A stretch of 64,000 nucleotides of DNA from Cichorium intybus (Eukaryota > Streptophyta > Magnoliopsida > Asterales > Asteraceae): contig CM042012.1 in NCBI GenBank assembly GCA_023525715.1, positions 47,532,561 through 47,596,560 of the forward strand. The letters run 5' to 3'. A program made the position numbers and the translations under genes. The first letter of the stretch is position 1. Each line of letters opens with the position of its first letter. The notes under the pieces were generated by a model. The model saw only the letters and a program-made list of their open reading frames with translations, was not told the origin of the DNA and ran no database searches. This document shows positions 45,360 to 56,266 of this stretch, one piece after another.

Positions 45360-46304
45360 TCAAAACTGCACGAGCTGGAGATCCAATCCAAATGTGCTCC
45401 TATGCACCAGAGTCCCGTGCCTTCTTGATTCCCTGCATACAAACCAAAATGCGACTGTCATATTATGTATCAAGAAATCTTGGAACAGCAGATTTGAGGT
45501 TTTTAGATATACCTGAGCTTTCAAAAGAGTTGGAGCGTCTTCCAATCTTTCCGTGACTGTATCCGATTTAGCGGATTCCCAGTTTGAGACATGTCCAGTC
45601 GATCTCGACCGTTTCTTGTTACGTCTCTTTACTGGACTTAATCCAGAAGTAGTTGAGTCATTAGAGCTATGCCTGTCCAAGAGTGACTCGTATAAATTCA
45701 ACAGTGGACGCATTTCCATGAGGGTCTTTTTCTGGTCTTCCTTTCTGTACGTCTGAATGAACAGATCGTACTCATTAGTCAGTGAAGCGAGTAGGATGTT
45801 AACACTCTTTTCCTGACTCATGGAATAACCAAGTTTATACAATTCGCCTATGTACGCTTCAATCTGAAGAACATGCGAATTGACGCTACTTCCTGCTTTC
45901 AGCTTGCACTCTACAAGTCTTTTGAAGATCCTAGCTCGTTCCTCTTCAACTGGTTTTTGGAACTTTTCCTCAACCAGTTGCATTAACTCATATGGCCCCA
46001 AGGATTCAAAATCCTTGCGGAACTCGGGGTCAATGGTTAATAGCATGAGGTCACGAATCTCTTCAGATTCATCAACTAAGAGGTTATGCTTATCATAAGA
46101 ACCTTTTATGATGACTTGTTCCGGTGGGACCGGGATCGGATACTCGGTAAGATGTAGCTTGCCAGCAATGCTGAGAACTAGTCTCCAATTGCGAAGCCAT
46201 TCTTTGCAGTTGAGGCCAGTCAGCCTTTCCATATTTGGCAGGTGCATTCTGATGCTTTCAGAAATGGGTGAAGGAGGAGAAGGAGGAGAATTGACACTTG
46301 ACAT
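45360..46304 (-). CDS. Copia Gag of the non-autonomous element
   Basis: 314 aa from the ATG at 46302-46304. The start MSSVNSPPSPPSPISESIRM is like that of the pol-bearing relative (MSSADQSAPQSNSSVPSILS). Gag-type features are LTGLNCKEWLRNWRLVLSIA, LGPYELMQLVEEKF and YKLGYSMSQEKSVNILLASL (UBN2-like). A basic segment (PVKRRNKKRSRSTG) follows at about 225-240. No CCHC knuckle was found, and the last 60 residues look like read-through. Gag forms the capsid; function in trans with another element's pol is inference. Confidence 0.8.
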   Translation of the reverse strand: MSSVNSPPSPPSPISESIRMHLPNMERLTGLNCKEWLRNWRLVLSIAGKLHLTEYPIPVPPEQVIIKGSYDKHNLLVDESEEIRDLMLLTIDPEFRKDFESLGPYELMQLVEEKFQKPVEEERARIFKRLVECKLKAGSSVNSHVLQIEAYIGELYKLGYSMSQEKSVNILLASLTNEYDLFIQTYRKEDQKKTLMEMRPLLNLYESLLDRHSSNDSTTSGLSPVKRRNKKRSRSTGHVSNWESAKSDTVTERLEDAPTLLKAQVYLKTSNLLFQDFLIHNMTVAFWFVCRESRRHGTLVHRSTFGLDLQLVQF

Positions 46305-47655
46305 CTATATATAAAAAACAGAATCTATTAGTTTAATTGATCCTTCTAAATAATTACCCAATATGTTATTTAATAAGGCTAGGATCCAAAATACCCCAAC
46401 TATGGTGTGAAGAGGGATGCCGTAATCACAACATAATGGTCATTAAGGTAGATAATTCACTTATCAATTTCATCTTATGAAATTCCTAGGTCTGTTGAGA
46501 TTCATTGAACTATTCAATGGTATGTTTAATCTCGGATGTGCCCCACTGTTTGTGACTGGGATGCTGAGGATCACAAACTGGATGTGATTAACCATGCAAA
46601 TTAGCTTGGTACTCTCGGGATCAGTTGTCATCTCTAATTGATGTGCCGGTAAACCACACACGCTCCATCAACAATGACAACACCCGAGAAACCCATTGCA
46701 ACTCTTTATGAACCCCAATTGGCGTGCCGGTAAACCACACACGCTCCACTAATGTTTCATAAAATGCAATGTGCACTTTCATGGATTAGCACCAAATCAC
46801 ATTTTTCCTAAAGTAGCTAGATTGGGATTTTATTAAATTTCTAGTACTTTGAATCATTATACTTTTAGTGATTATTAGGCGGTCCTATCAAACCCGTTCG
46901 GCTAACGACCCTCCACTGATCAGGCGAGCGGTGGGCGAGAGTGTTCACCCATTAGACCGCCATTTTATAGGCAGTCTCCCTATACTCACTTTATAGATCA
47001 GCTTCGTGAATGAGGCCTACTAATGATTTGACTAACCATTTTGATCTTATATATATAATAATAACTTCCTAATTATAATATATATAAGATGTACTTTTTT
47101 AAACCTTTAAAAAATTGTTTCTGATTTATCTTTTAATTTATTGTCGATTTAAACTATTAAATTTCAAATTAAATTAAACCTTAAAAATCGATTTTAATTA
47201 ACCAATTAATTAAATTAATTAAATTTGATATTTTAAACCTTTTAAAATATTTTAGGATTTATCCTTTTAATTTTTCGCCAATTTAAACAATTAAATTCTA
47301 AATTAAATTAAATCCTTGAATTATCTTTTAATTACCAATTAATTAAATTAATTCAAATGTAGATATGTTTTATCAAATTAATTAAAACCTATCTTAAATC
47401 CCCTAATTTTTTATTTCAAATAATGGGTTTAAGGTTATCCATTTAATTAATCAAATTAAAGTTACCAAAAATAGAATACCTTCTAAACCCTAATCATAAA
47501 ACCGCCAAAAAAGAGGGGAGGGGCTAGGGTTTTCAAAACCCTAACCCTAGATGTCGATTTGGCCAAAAATAGGGTTTAGAGACTATAAACCCTAATTTCA
47601 AGGAAAGCAGTTATATAAATTTAACAAGAAAAACAACCAAATTCTCTAATACCAC
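46305..47655 (-). other. Leader of the gag-only Copia
   Basis: Untranslated 1.35-kb leader between the 5' LTR and gag. 46380-46790 is closely similar to 63600-64000 of the second Copia, including two copies of the hairpin motif (46641, 46724). 47040-47450 is very AT-rich with 'aattaaattaatt' repeats. 47490-47600 repeats 'aaaccctaa'. Confidence 0.75.
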
Positions 47656-48432
47656 TGAAAGGTTTTCTGCAACTATGAACTAAAAATCCTAAGTTCACAT
47701 GCAACCTATATAGATCTAAGTTTTTCTTCTAGTTAAACATATAACGATTCCTAAAAGGCCAGAAAAAATAAACTAAAAGAATAGATTAAGAAAAACCAAC
47801 CTTTAGTGAATCTTGGAAGCAAAGCAACAGAAACCTCTTGCCTCAAATGTAGTCACACCCTAGCTGGGAGTCTTGGCCGAAAATTCCTTCAGAGAGAGAG
47901 AGTCCAAATCGTGGTCAACAGGGTTTATGAGCCTCCCTATTTATAGGCTCCAAGTGGTTACCAGATAAACCTTAGAGATAAACCTTTTTGAATTCGAATT
48001 AAGATAATCTATTATCTTAATTAATCAAACCATTTTATCTATATATTATCATCGAAATTATATATATATCTATATATAAATTTCGCCAACCACACACTCA
48101 CTTAAAACTGTCACTTACTCAACTATTGAATAATTACAGTTTTAGTCCATGCACCTTTAATTAATTAATTTAATCACTAAATTAATTCCAATTAATTCCA
48201 GATTAATTTCTAATTAATTAATATAGTTTCTAATTAATATATTATCACTTTAATATATTAATAAACCATATATTTAATTTCTATTGATTTATTAATCACA
48301 TAATAAATCAATCTTTCTCTCTACTGAACTTTCTACCAAATCTCCTACTATTAGGGCAACCCAAATGGACTATGCTACTATTAATTAGATAAATACTAAT
48401 TATTAGTCATGGCTTAGACACCTAATCCAACA
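47656..48432 (-). repeat. 5' LTR of the gag-only Copia element
   Basis: 777 bp, partner of 40883-41657. The inner edge abuts the primer-binding site at 47644-47655, and the outer edge is followed by TTAAG. Confidence 0.93.
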
Positions 48433-50997
48433 TTAAGTACATATCCCTAGTGAAATAATCATGGACATAACTCCCAACCTTTCTATTAAGGAAACATATG
48501 GCTGCCACTGAATGGACACAACCATATCTATTTAGTTGCCATAATCTACAAGAGCAAGTCCTTTTTTCCAAGTCCACTTCAAAGGCTTCACCTGCACATA
48601 TTGTTTCAAATTGATGCAAGCCACTTGGCAAAACCTCCCAATATCTTTGTTTCATCTCTAAGTCATTCAATTTATGTATAATCGAAGGGGAAATGTTAGT
48701 GGACCATCCTCTTCCATTCATCTTGAACATCCTCTCCATCATATAAAGCATTAATTCCTCTAGCATTGTAATGATGGGTTTTCTCCTTGCTTCAACAATA
48801 ACTGCATTGAAACTTTCACATAAACCATTCTCATTAGCTGCACAACCTCTCCCAGTTTGAAAATATGCCTTTAACCAAGTCTTTGGGTCCCTGTCCATCA
48901 AAAACTGGTTGGCAGGTGGACAAAGCAATTCCAATTCCTTCATAATCTGTTTGAAGCGTTGTTCTGTAGTAGCATTGGAAGCTTTCTAGAACAAGTTTTC
49001 AAAATGTGCACCAGGGAAGTTTTTTTAAGTTTCACATATGTGTCTTGCACACTGCTTGTGTTCTGCTTGAGGAATCAGTTCCTTCACAGCCTCCATTAAT
49101 CCCTAAGACAAAAAATAAATCATCCAACAAATACACAGACACATATAATAATATTATAAGTAATCAAAACCATTCTCATTACCTTGTGTAGGCCATACAT
49201 CAATGTTAACCCATTGCCTAAAGCAAGATCAAGGTCATCTATAAGCAAATCTAAAAACCATTTCCAATTCTCCTTATTCTCTACACATACCAATGCCCAA
49301 GCAATTGGGAATATATGGTTATTAGCATCCCTACCTACGACACAAAGCAACTCCCCACAACAAATTCCCTTTAAGAAACACCCATCTATTCTTATCACTC
49401 TTCTACACCCTTCAATCCACCCTTTCTTGATAGCTTCAAAACACACATAAAACTTGCTGAAGTAATTCTTTCCATCAGGCATTGAATTTACATCTAATTT
49501 GACAATAGATCCAGGATTAGTCCTTCTAATCTCTGCACCATAAGACCATAATTTTGCACAGTGCTCTGTAAGTGTTCCCTCTATCAAAGTTGCCCTTCTA
49601 CATTGGCTGAGACTAACATCTATTCCAAATTTCTTTATGACTTAAAGTCTAAGTTGCCTAATAGTTAGCTTTTGTCTATGTAACATCTCTTTTGTGTAAT
49701 GACTTCCAATCCAGGAGTATGTCATAATTGATCCTAACTTGTGGTTTCGTGCACAAGTATGCTCACTTTTCAATGATTTTATTTGAAATGAATGTTCATC
49801 TCCCATCCATGAGGCCCATAATCTAAAAGTACAATCCCCTTTACAACATAACACCATTAGCCTTTTATTATCATTTTTCTTGAAACAAAGTTGGTATCCA
49901 TTAGCAACAGCATAGTTACATAACATGTGTTTAAGCTGTTTTGGGTTCTCAAATCTCATACCTAACACGGGACATTGATTCCTTAAATGTATATTCTCAT
50001 TAAAAATGCAATGTTCAACTCCATCCTCATGAACATCAGCTTGGCCATCATGGTCTCCTCAGAACACATTTTACTCAGGAAGTGGTCATCAGATGTCTTG
50101 TTCATCTTAGGAATTTCTTCTAGACCAATCAAATCATCCAAATCATTAAAATTTGGAAACTCTTCTTCTACAACAGGCTCTTTATCAACAACTTCATATT
50201 CTTTATCAACAACTTCATCTTCTCCTTCAGCACTTAAAACAACATTCATATCTTCATCAAACCATTCTTCTAGCCCTGACCCAGTATGGTCCATATACAA
50301 TGATATTTCCAAATTTGACTCATATGCTTCAGTAGCTTCATCTAAAAATTGGGCATAATCGATATCATTATCTATGGGTCTTAAACCAGTAGATAAAGGT
50401 TTTTTGGGATACAATAGAACAGTTTCTCACATGGTGATCCAGTAAAACGTTCCAACCAAGTTCCACATACGTGAAGATTCATAGCAGCAAAATCAAAGTC
50501 CGTAAACAGATTCGTTTCCCCATCAATATAAGAGCAGGGATGGCGAATAAACGTACCATTGTAGTGCAATCTAACTTTAAAATACACTGGTTCGGGAAGA
50601 TTATTAGCCATGCAATTGTGGTTCTCTAATTGCTCCTACTTCAAGCTTCAATATCCTTAATCGTCACTGCCTTCGTCTTGAAAAAGACCCTAATCGCCCC
50701 ACTGTTCTTTCAACTACACCGAAATGGCAATTGAAGCTCCTCGACCATGTCATCTACTCTTTTATTTCACTGAAATTTTCCAGGTGTATTTTACTTAGTG
50801 TTTATATGCAACGAAAATACCATGTGTAATGCCACATAAGCTTCTTGATCGTCTCAACCAGTAACCCTTCCAAAAAGGACTAAATAGACACGATTTTTTT
50901 CTTTAATGGCTTCAAACAACGCAAATAAAGTCCAGGGACCTTTTAAAATATTTTAAGATAGTTTGTTGGGTCATTAGGTCAATAACCCTTCCTAGTA

Positions 50998-51480
50998 TAT
51001 AGACTTGTTTTTCCCTGGATGGTTGATGTTGATTGCAGTTCCAAACATTAGTAGGACCGTTTGTGTTCCAATCTTCCCTGTCCGTCATCTTTGTCATCGG
51101 CGCCTGTCCTGTCATTTTGTTTCTTCCATATTTAGCGACATTAGCTTGTAGCACCATACTGCCAAGCTTGATGCAGTTTAGTTCTCTTTCACGATTCTGC
51201 ACATCAACTCTTAGAAACCTGGTGAATCCAATGTTTGCTCCACTGCTATCTTTCTTCTTTGCAATATGTAGGTTTATAATGATTCCCTATTTCTTGAATT
51301 TGTTCCACAAATCTGATTCGGACCACCTATCGGGAATATTTGATATGAAGAATGTCGTCGCAATTCTTTCAAGTGACTGAAACCCCCCATGTGATCTCCG
51401 GGTTTCGACTTTGTTCCGTTACCTCACTTACGTCCATCCGCCGTTGCTCTGGTCTCTCCCTCGCTGCGACGTTTCCTCTC
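50998..51480 (-). pseudogene. L1 ORF1 start with RRM-like domain
   Basis: ATG near 51435. The reading shifts one frame at a run of six G (about 51385-51392), continues with the RRM-like block, and has an in-frame stop after LWNKFKK (about 51290). It then carries GFTRFLRVDVQNRERELNC and NVAKYGRNK. The frame ends where the MULE target duplication begins. The flank right of about 51490 is (TTTA)/(TTA) repeat. Confidence 0.72.
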
Positions 51481-52486
51481 CCGCTCATTTTTATTTATTT
51501 ATTTATTATTATTATTATTTTTCTTTAAATGCTAGTACATTAATACCCACAAACACAATATACCACCTATTTTATATCGAGTATCCTGTCTGGCATGTCC
51601 GACAAAAAGGGACTTGGTGGTATATGTGGCACATTAATGATTAACTTTTGGCTGCAGAGAATTTTTGCCTTTGACAAATACAAATTCCCACATGGCGATG
51701 TAGTATAATTTTTTAGTATGTAACAAAGTGAGACTAAAAGCTAATGGAATGCGATTGTGTTATACTCACTTTATAATTCGTATTGCTGTATTTATTTTTG
51801 TGACTCTAAATATCCAATATATTATTGATGATGATTGTCATATACTTTCGGTTATCTTGCGGTGATCCAACTAATTACAAGTATAGATGTGTGAAAATAA
51901 TAGTTGTCATGGACGAAGGTGATCATATTAGTAACGTGGGTGTTGTTGTAAACTGTAAAGGTTCCTGAAGGACATTGTTGGTAATATAATTAAACACAAA
52001 TAATTAATTGAAGTAATGATTGTAATATACATAAACAAGCCTTTTCAACTAAAGTGATATTATAAAATGTTACATATTTCATTCGACTTCAAAAAGAAGC
52101 TATTAAGTTTTGACCGTGGGCTAGCTCAGGGAATTAATGTGTGCAATGAGCTCTTTATAAGTGATATATTTTGAATAATTAAAAAAAAACTTAATAATCT
52201 TTTTGAAATGATAGTCTAAATAAATCTGAAAAAACTAATTTATAAACTATTTTTTGTTTTACAACACGACTACTTTCCGCAATGTTTATACGGAAGGAAA
52301 ATGTAGAACCTCCGCTGCAGAATACATACACACAATATGATGTATATCAGTATATCGTTTGTAACTTTTTTATTAATTAATGAATATAAACGGTGACTTT
52401 TTAAACACAAAAATGATAGTTTGCAATTTAGTCGACTAAACAAGCATATTGACTTTTGAAAAATGCCAAACCGTACTGATTACTAA
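51481..52486. other. Intergenic, nothing recognised beyond simple repeats
   Basis: (TTTA)n(TTA)n at 51488-51521, then AT-rich sequence to the Harbinger end at 52487. No gene is supported. Confidence 0.55.
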
Positions 52487-53491
52487 GGCCTACCGGTGTG
52501 TCTGTGCGAGCCCGAGCCCGACGAGCGCGGGTGAACACCGCCCCGCCTGTGCGACGCCCTCGCAATCCGACCCCGCGCTAGCTGTGAACGTCGTGCGACG
52601 TCGTTGTTGTTTGAAAAAAATTTTAACCGTTTTCAAACGGTTAGTTCTAAAAAAAAATTTAATTTTTCAAAAACCCCTATAAATACATCCACATCTCACA
52701 CATTTTTTTCAAATACACATCAATAGACACACATTTCTCACATACACATCAATACACACACATTTTCAAATGGCTGATGTGGGAAACATAAACGGTGCGG
52801 GAAATGGAAACCGTGCTCGGCAATGGACTCAACAAGAAGAGGCGGCGTTAGCGAGGGCCTGACTCATCTAAAGCGAAGACCCCGATGTGAGGAATCACGC
52901 TCACGGTTTCTGGCAACGTGTTGCGGATTCGTTTGACACCATTTTGGGCGTAAATCAATATAGGAGTAGCGATCAAATTTGCTTCAAATGGAGGAATTTG
53001 TCATTCAAAACGTATAACTTTGAACGACCTATGAAGGCGAATCGCCACGAGGGGGTCACCGACGAGCAGATCCTTGCCCAATCCTTGGAAGAGTATCAGA
53101 CGATGTACGACAACGATTTCACACATATGGATGCGTGGAATGTGTTGAAAAATGAACCTCGATTTCACGGATATCGTGTCTAGGATTTTAAGTTTCGTAT
53201 TTTGTGTTTTAATTATCGTATTTTGTGTTTGAATTATCGTATTTTGTGTTTTAATTTATCGTATTTTATGGTTTTAATGAAGTATTTTATCTTGAAGAAA
53301 TATATATTTTAGTTTATGAAATTATTTGTTGTGTTTTTATTTAATATTTTTAATATAGTTTTTAAATTAAAAAGTGAGAGGTAGTGAGAGGTGAACATTT
53401 CCGAGGGTAAAGTGAGGAGAGAGAAATGCTGACTGGATGCTGAGGTGACAGGCAAAAAGTAAGTTCATGAGAGAGGGCACTACTGATGGCC
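52487..53491 (+). mobile_element. Harbinger-type element with ORF1 remnant
   Basis: Ends GGCCTACCGGTGTGTC (left) and, from the right, GGCCATCAGTAGTGCC, flanked by TAA (52484-52486 and 53492-53494). 1005 bp. The left 110 bases are GC-rich. One ORF1-type gene on the + strand and no transposase. Confidence 0.8.
52770..53183 (+). pseudogene. Harbinger ORF1 (Myb-like) with two stops
   Basis: ATG at 52770. The start MADVGNINGAGNGNRARQWT leads into the Myb-like helix QQEEAALARA, interrupted by TGA (52860-52862) and TAA (52869-52871). It then continues in frame with EDPDVRNHAHGFWQRVADSF, CFKWRNLSFKTYNF and the C-terminal DAWNVLKNEPRFHG block. The family binds transposon ends; this copy cannot make a full protein. 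Confidence 0.82.
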
Positions 53492-53713
53492 TAAAATATC
53501 ATATTTTTTTCTAAGGGACAATTGTACAAATAAAAGAAAGCCTGCAACTATTCATGCATATAAAAGAAAAGTTCAGGGCTAATAATAGAAATCAGTAACA
53601 GAAATAACAGGAAGGCGTTTTGTATTAATGACATTTCTCTGCATTTGGCCTCGCATTCCTCAATCGAACCTGCATATCAATTCAGTTCCTCCGCTCCACA
53701 CCGCCGCTGCAAG

Positions 53714-54412
53714 ATGGCGACGTCGAAGGCCAATGTCAAGGCAAAAGCGACGGCGCCATCACGCATCCCTCAATACACCCCCATCATCACCACCACCACC
53801 CCCATTCTCCCTCAACGGTCACAACAAATCCCGGTCAACAATGCCGATCTACGCCCCTTCTTCTCCCGAATGACAACCACCCTCCGCCAATCTTTTGCGC
53901 AACGACGGCCATGGTTCGAACTCATCGACCGCTCCAACTTCTCTCGTCCGGAATCCTTATCTGAAGCCGCATCTCGCGTCCGGAAAAACTTATCCTACTT
54001 TCGGGTAAACTACACCGCCATCCTCGCCGTTGTCGTTGCATTATCTCTCCTCTCCCATCCCATCTCTCTCTTCTTTTTTGTCGGACTCGTATGGTCATGG
54101 CTGTTCCTCTATCTGTTCCGTTCCCCCGATCAGCCCGTCTTCCTCTATGATCGCAATTTCTCCGACCGTGATACCCTAGGGATCTTAATCATTTCCACGA
54201 TTCTTGTTGTATTCTTAACGGGATTGGGGTCGCTCATGATGTATTCCTCTTTGGTTGGATTAGGGTTTATTTGTGTCCACGGAGCATTTAGGGTTCCCCA
54301 AGAGGTATTTGCGGAAGATCAAGAACCGGATGCACTCGCCGGACTTATTTCATTCATTAACATTACCGCCGCCGCAGCTGGCGTTGCTGCTCCCACCATT
54401 CCACGCGTTTGA
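53714..54412 (+). CDS. PRA1: PRA1-family protein (prenylated Rab acceptor)
   Basis: Single-exon gene of 232 aa. I start at the ATG at 53714; the frame is open further upstream but has no ATG there. The Thr/Pro-rich N-terminus (IPQYTPIITTTTPILPQRSQ) is followed by the PRA1 domain from about residue 65: RRPWFELIDRSNFSRPESLS and RVRKNLSYFRVNYTAILAVV, then paired hydrophobic stretches at about 103-135 and 158-195. The C-terminus is EDALAGLISF-like (DQEPDALAGLISFINITAAA). PRA1 proteins sit in ER/Golgi/endosomal membranes and interact with prenylated Rab GTPases in vesicle traffic. The length and motif set fit the plant PRA1.B group. No damage; the frame ends with TGA at 54410-54412. Confidence 0.93.
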   Translation: MATSKANVKAKATAPSRIPQYTPIITTTTPILPQRSQQIPVNNADLRPFFSRMTTTLRQSFAQRRPWFELIDRSNFSRPESLSEAASRVRKNLSYFRVNYTAILAVVVALSLLSHPISLFFFVGLVWSWLFLYLFRSPDQPVFLYDRNFSDRDTLGILIISTILVVFLTGLGSLMMYSSLVGLGFICVHGAFRVPQEVFAEDQEPDALAGLISFINITAAAAGVAAPTIPRV

Positions 54413-54641
54413 TGATCGGGATGAAGTTGACACCCATTTCTCAATGTAAATTTCCATCTATTTGATATGCAGGTGATTAAGTACATTTTTTTTTGGGAGA
54501 ACTTGATAGGGTTTTCTGTTAAACCAAGATTGTAATATCGATCAATAATCAAATGATGCAAATATTAATACCCAGCGCCCTTGCTTTACTTGTTTCTCTT
54601 GTATATTAATTGCACGATGTCTATTTTGTTTATTGAACTTT
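54413..54641 (+). other. PRA1 3' flank
   Basis: 3' UTR candidate, AT-rich, up to the CACTA terminus at 54642. Confidence 0.5.
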
Positions 54642-55560
54642 CACTACAAGAAAAGAACCTTATTTCTGACGGATATATCCATCTGTTGCTAAATGGGGTT
54701 ATTGACAGAAAACGGGATGTTGGAAAAGCTCGTGGACAATCGGTACTGATGGATTACCGACGCAATACTCCGACATATACCGACGGAATATTTTACCTAC
54801 GTAATACCGACGCAAACATTTCCTACACAATACCAATGGATACGTTTCCTACACATTACCAACGGAAGCTTGTTGACCAAGGTTGACCGAAACACTAACG
54901 GACCAATTTTGTGATAGATTAGTGACACCTTTGACGGAATACCGACAAATCCTACATTAATTAGTGATAGATTTTTCGTCATTGATCCGGCACTATGGTT
55001 TTTTATTTAAATGAAAAAACATGAATTTTTTTAAAAATCCATATATTTTTGTCCAAAAATACAAAAAGAAAATCTCAATACATTAACCTATAATAATTCT
55101 CATATTAAAACAAAAAAAATTAAACATTACAATAAAATTTGTTTAATACATTAAAAAATCAAATATAAATTACAATTGTTCATCTAAGTTTTTCAAAACA
55201 TAAAACTAAGAACCAGGATCATGAGGGGTCTCATTTTTCTCATCAACGCATTCAATTGTTCTTTAATTCTCTTTACTTTTGTTGTAATTGTTGAGCCATT
55301 GTATGCCTCACATTTCTTCATGCAACCTTTGGACATAAAAAATGGTAAGAATATATTATCAATTTAATCCATAATAACAACATACAATCATTTTCATTAC
55401 AACATACTTTACATTTACAATTCATAAGAGCAACATACTTTTGATCAATTATAACATTCTATTTTATAGTTCCAATACATAATAACAATGTACTAAAGTA
55501 TCCAAAATAGCAACATACTTTAATTGTTGGGGGTTATTTTCACTTTCAAGTATTCAAATC
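54642..55560 (+). mobile_element. CACTA (En/Spm) end with subterminal repeats
   Basis: CACTACAAGAAAAG at 54642 matches the CACTA-superfamily terminus. It is followed by subterminal repeats around 'taccgacg(g/c)aa' and 'tccgtc' (54675-54950). Further in, 'aacatacttt' words recur (55380-55520). No inverted partner end was located, so the right boundary is a guess. Confidence 0.6.
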
Positions 55561-55894
55561 ATATATTAGTATGTATAGGTGTGAAGCGTGTGTGTATATG
55601 GTCAAATTTGGATATAACAAATGAGAATCAAGAAGAAAAAAAAAGAACTGTTAACATATAACTTAGATTAAATGGACATATCTTTAGATTATGCATTTAA
55701 ATGGTTTAATTGTTGGGATTTGATTTGTGTTACAAACCTTATTCTTGATAGAAGTCTTGCATGTTAGGATCAATTGAATATTATGTTACCTTGAGTTGTA
55801 TAAACACTTTTACTTACAATATTAATATGTTTTGGGTTATTATTAGTGTTCATATCATGAAATGGGTAAAGTATCATCAAAGCATGAATAGGTA
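55561..55894. other. Intergenic, nothing recognised
   Basis: AT-rich sequence that may still belong to the CACTA element. No gene is seen. Confidence 0.4.
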
Positions 55895-56210
55895 ATATAT
55901 GAAATGGTATGCATGATATAACAACAATATTATTAACTGAATTAACTTGTGTATTTCATAAATATTGAAGCACATGTTGATTTATAGATTCAAATCTAAT
56001 TTAAGAATCTCATATTTGATTAGAATAAGTCAAGTTTTAGTATGTAAACCTAAACTGAGGATATCTTTAATATGGGGATTGTATCGGCTAAAATAAAGTG
56101 GATATTAAGTAGTCTTTGTATTGTAAAGACATGACAGCACCAATAATATATGTCTTATGATGAAAGGAACAATTGTTTATTGTTGAATGACTAAAAAGCT
56201 ATGGTAAATG

Positions 56211-56213
<3 letters not shown>

Positions 56214-56265
<52 letters not shown>
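56214..56265. repeat. (AT)n microsatellite
   Basis: About 26 AT units directly beside the Helitron 3' end. Confidence 0.95.

Positions 56266-56266
<1 letters not shown>

Larger units (their letters stand above)
40883..48432 (-). mobile_element. Gag-only (non-autonomous) Copia-type LTR retrotransposon
   Basis: Two LTRs, 40883-41657 and 47656-48432, both TG...CA in the - sense (TGTTGGATTAGG...), flanked by an exact 5-bp duplication TTAAG (40878-40882 and 48433-48437). The primer-binding site next to the right LTR reads TGGTATTAGAG, one base off the iMet type. A purine tract AAGTGGGAGA precedes the left LTR. LTRs differ by about 16 substitutions and one 2-bp indel by my count, so insertion is fairly recent. 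The 6-kb interior has a Gag ORF but no protease, integrase or reverse transcriptase. Confidence 0.93.
40081..50611 (-). pseudogene. mudrA-like MULE transposase gene, split by Copia
   Basis: Domains in order on the - strand: PB1-like N-terminus (50611-50400, MANNLPEPVYFKVRLHYNGT), acidic linker (50400-50000), MuDR DNA-binding domain (49968-49645, FENPKQLKHMLCNYAVANGY; CTFRLWASW), transposase core (49587-49160, RVIRIDGCFLKG) and, after an intron (about 49105-49187), the C-terminal core and SWIM zinc finger CSCRLWQLNRYGCVH (to 48438). The Copia insertion follows. Then comes a CCHC knuckle CSICHEPGHNKARC (about 40680), a further intron, and a repeat-rich tail ending at 40081. It is dead: one-base slips near 50400 and 50050, in-frame stops near 49645 and 49030, and the second catalytic Asp replaced (MYGLHK where SDQHKG is expected). 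Confidence 0.88.
38320..50988 (-). mobile_element. MULE (Mutator-like element) carrying two divergent genes, interrupted by Copia
   Basis: Long terminal inverted repeats start GGGTTATTGA(G/C)CTAATG at 38320 and, from the right, at 50988. They align over about 110 bp with islands such as 'ttttaaaaggtccct', 'tttgaagccatta' and 'tatttagtc'. The flanking 9-bp duplication TTCCTAGTA is exact (38311-38319 and 50989-50997). Without the nested Copia (7550 bp plus one 5-bp duplication) the element is about 5.1 kb. It contains a mudrA-like transposase gene on the - strand and a GRF zinc-finger gene on the + strand. Confidence 0.93.
36110..51480 (-). mobile_element. L1-type LINE, interrupted by a MULE
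   Basis: Read on the - strand from about 51480, an ORF1 start is followed by an RRM-type domain (TTFFISNIPDRWSESDLWNK, 51300-51360; then LGSMVLQANVAKYGR), down to 50998. The MULE occupies 38320-50988. ORF1 resumes at 38319 with a DUF4283-type domain (LKGCLIGELKDYDCLRSFFS) and an acidic linker to 37003. ORF2 starts near 36700 with an endonuclease (FDFEAAGSRGRPGELFCMWN; GNFNEV in another frame at about 36260). Reverse transcriptase is absent, so the 3' part was lost. Frameshifts and stops are common: the element is dead. Confidence 0.82.

Noticed and set aside
53645..53713. 23-codon upstream extension of the PRA1 frame
   Set aside because: It has no ATG; the first ATG is at 53714 and gives the family-typical N-terminus.
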